A DNA stretch of 21,528 nt from positions 1 to 21,528 of the IMG/VR virus record IMGVR_UViG_3300049479_000160; one strand, 5' to 3'. Within the stretch, counting starts at the first letter, position 1; every line of letters starts with the position of its first letter. The position numbers and the translations under genes are program-made. The notes beneath the pieces are model-generated. The model did not search any database. It saw only the letters and a list, made by a program, of their open reading frames with translations, and had not been told where the DNA came from. Shown here piece after piece: positions 21,226 through 21,528 of this stretch. The DNA is from a virus.

Positions 21226-21465
21226 ATGAACTACCAAGCTGTTGAACATCTCCTCACCCAGGATGCTCGTCTCCTGGCACGTAGAGATTCTCCTGTCATT
21301 GACAAAGAGATTGAAGCTGACCGTCAGGCAGCACTCGATCTTTTCTTCCAATGGCAGGATGGTATGGCTCAGTTTCAAGACCTGATGCCATTCGTTGTTA
21401 TTCTCCAGAAGAAGGTAGATCTCAATCGAGATCTCATTCGTTGGGAGCGACGCAACGAAGACTGA
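21226..21465 (+). CDS. Unknown 79-residue helical protein
   Basis: ATG 21226 is chosen because the frame upstream runs back into the hairpin element; the leader (CACCACACGACACCAAG) has no Shine-Dalgarno site. The product begins MNYQAVEHLLTQDARLLARR and is predicted to be all-helical, with an aromatic-rich centre (LDLFFQWQDGMAQFQDL) and a charged end (RWERRNED). No family recognised. Hairpin element B begins right after its stop. Confidence 0.65.
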   Translation: MNYQAVEHLLTQDARLLARRDSPVIDKEIEADRQAALDLFFQWQDGMAQFQDLMPFVVILQKKVDLNRDLIRWERRNED

Positions 21466-21466
21466 T

Positions 21467-21525
21467 TCCTGTACTTAACCCTTCCGTCAGTACATATGTA
21501 CTACGACGGTGGGTTTTCTACAGGA
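21467..21525 (+). promoter_or_regulatory. CTTAACCC/GGGTTTTC hairpin element B
   Basis: Outer stem TCCTGTA (21467-21473) with TACAGGA (21519-21525), AACCC (21477-21481) with GGGTT (21511-21515), inner stem CCGTC (21484-21488) with GACGG (21505-21509), capped by the palindrome AGTACATATGTACT. Compared with element A, outer and inner stems change on both sides while the CTTAACCCTT and TGGGTTTTC strands stay fixed. The window ends 3 nt later, so any competing downstream strand is not visible. Confidence 0.65.
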
Positions 21526-21528
21526 CTT

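Overview
The window looks like part of a tailed double-stranded DNA phage genome (Caudoviricetes). A late block on the minus strand carries head and packaging genes: large terminase, portal, a probable scaffold, a probable major capsid protein and a probable accessory capsid protein. A short plus-strand block carries small genes of unknown function. There are no housekeeping genes, rRNA or complete tRNA genes. A cyanobacterial host is possible, because the intron core closely resembles cyanobacterial tRNA-Leu group I introns, but this is a weak inference.

The minus strand is transcribed from about 18590 down to 1. First come large, unrecognised proteins rich in Gly/Ala or Gln/Glu segments (18590-10818), probably virion or DNA-ejection proteins. 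Three small genes with related N-termini follow (10773-10165), then a probable small terminase (10295-9678), two tiny basic genes, the large terminase (9241-7715), three small genes, the portal (6790-4436) and a probable scaffold (5040-4072) whose first 200 codons overlap the portal frame. After these come the capsid gene (3954-1967), a probable accessory capsid protein (1930-1127), a helix-hairpin-helix protein (1088-675), a terminator, and an unknown gene running off the left edge.

The capsid gene is split. Its reading frame has no start of its own. An 824-nt group I intron (3945-3122, minus strand) can be folded helix by helix from P1 to P9. It joins a 9-nt first exon (GTG TTC ATT, preceded by a GGAGG ribosome site) to exon 2, giving a 387-residue protein. 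An HNH homing endonuclease lies inside the intron on the opposite strand, in the loop of P1.

The plus strand (18652 to the end) holds one small gene with a strong terminator, about 390 nt of non-coding DNA, then eight tightly packed genes for proteins of 46-81 residues. Five of the gaps between these genes carry copies of one structured RNA: a compact three-way junction whose closing helix and second arm together make about 12 bp capped by a 7-nt tRNA-type T-loop. In four copies it is followed by a short module in which two pairings, TGCCY/RGGCA and GCRG/CYGC, both covary but should exclude each other. The closing helix begins at or next to the upstream stop codon, and the module ends 16-20 nt before the next start codon. 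I do not recognise this RNA as a known family; it is the strongest candidate for an undescribed system here. A second hairpin family, with invariant CTTAACCCTT and TGGGTTTTC and covarying stems, follows the last two genes.
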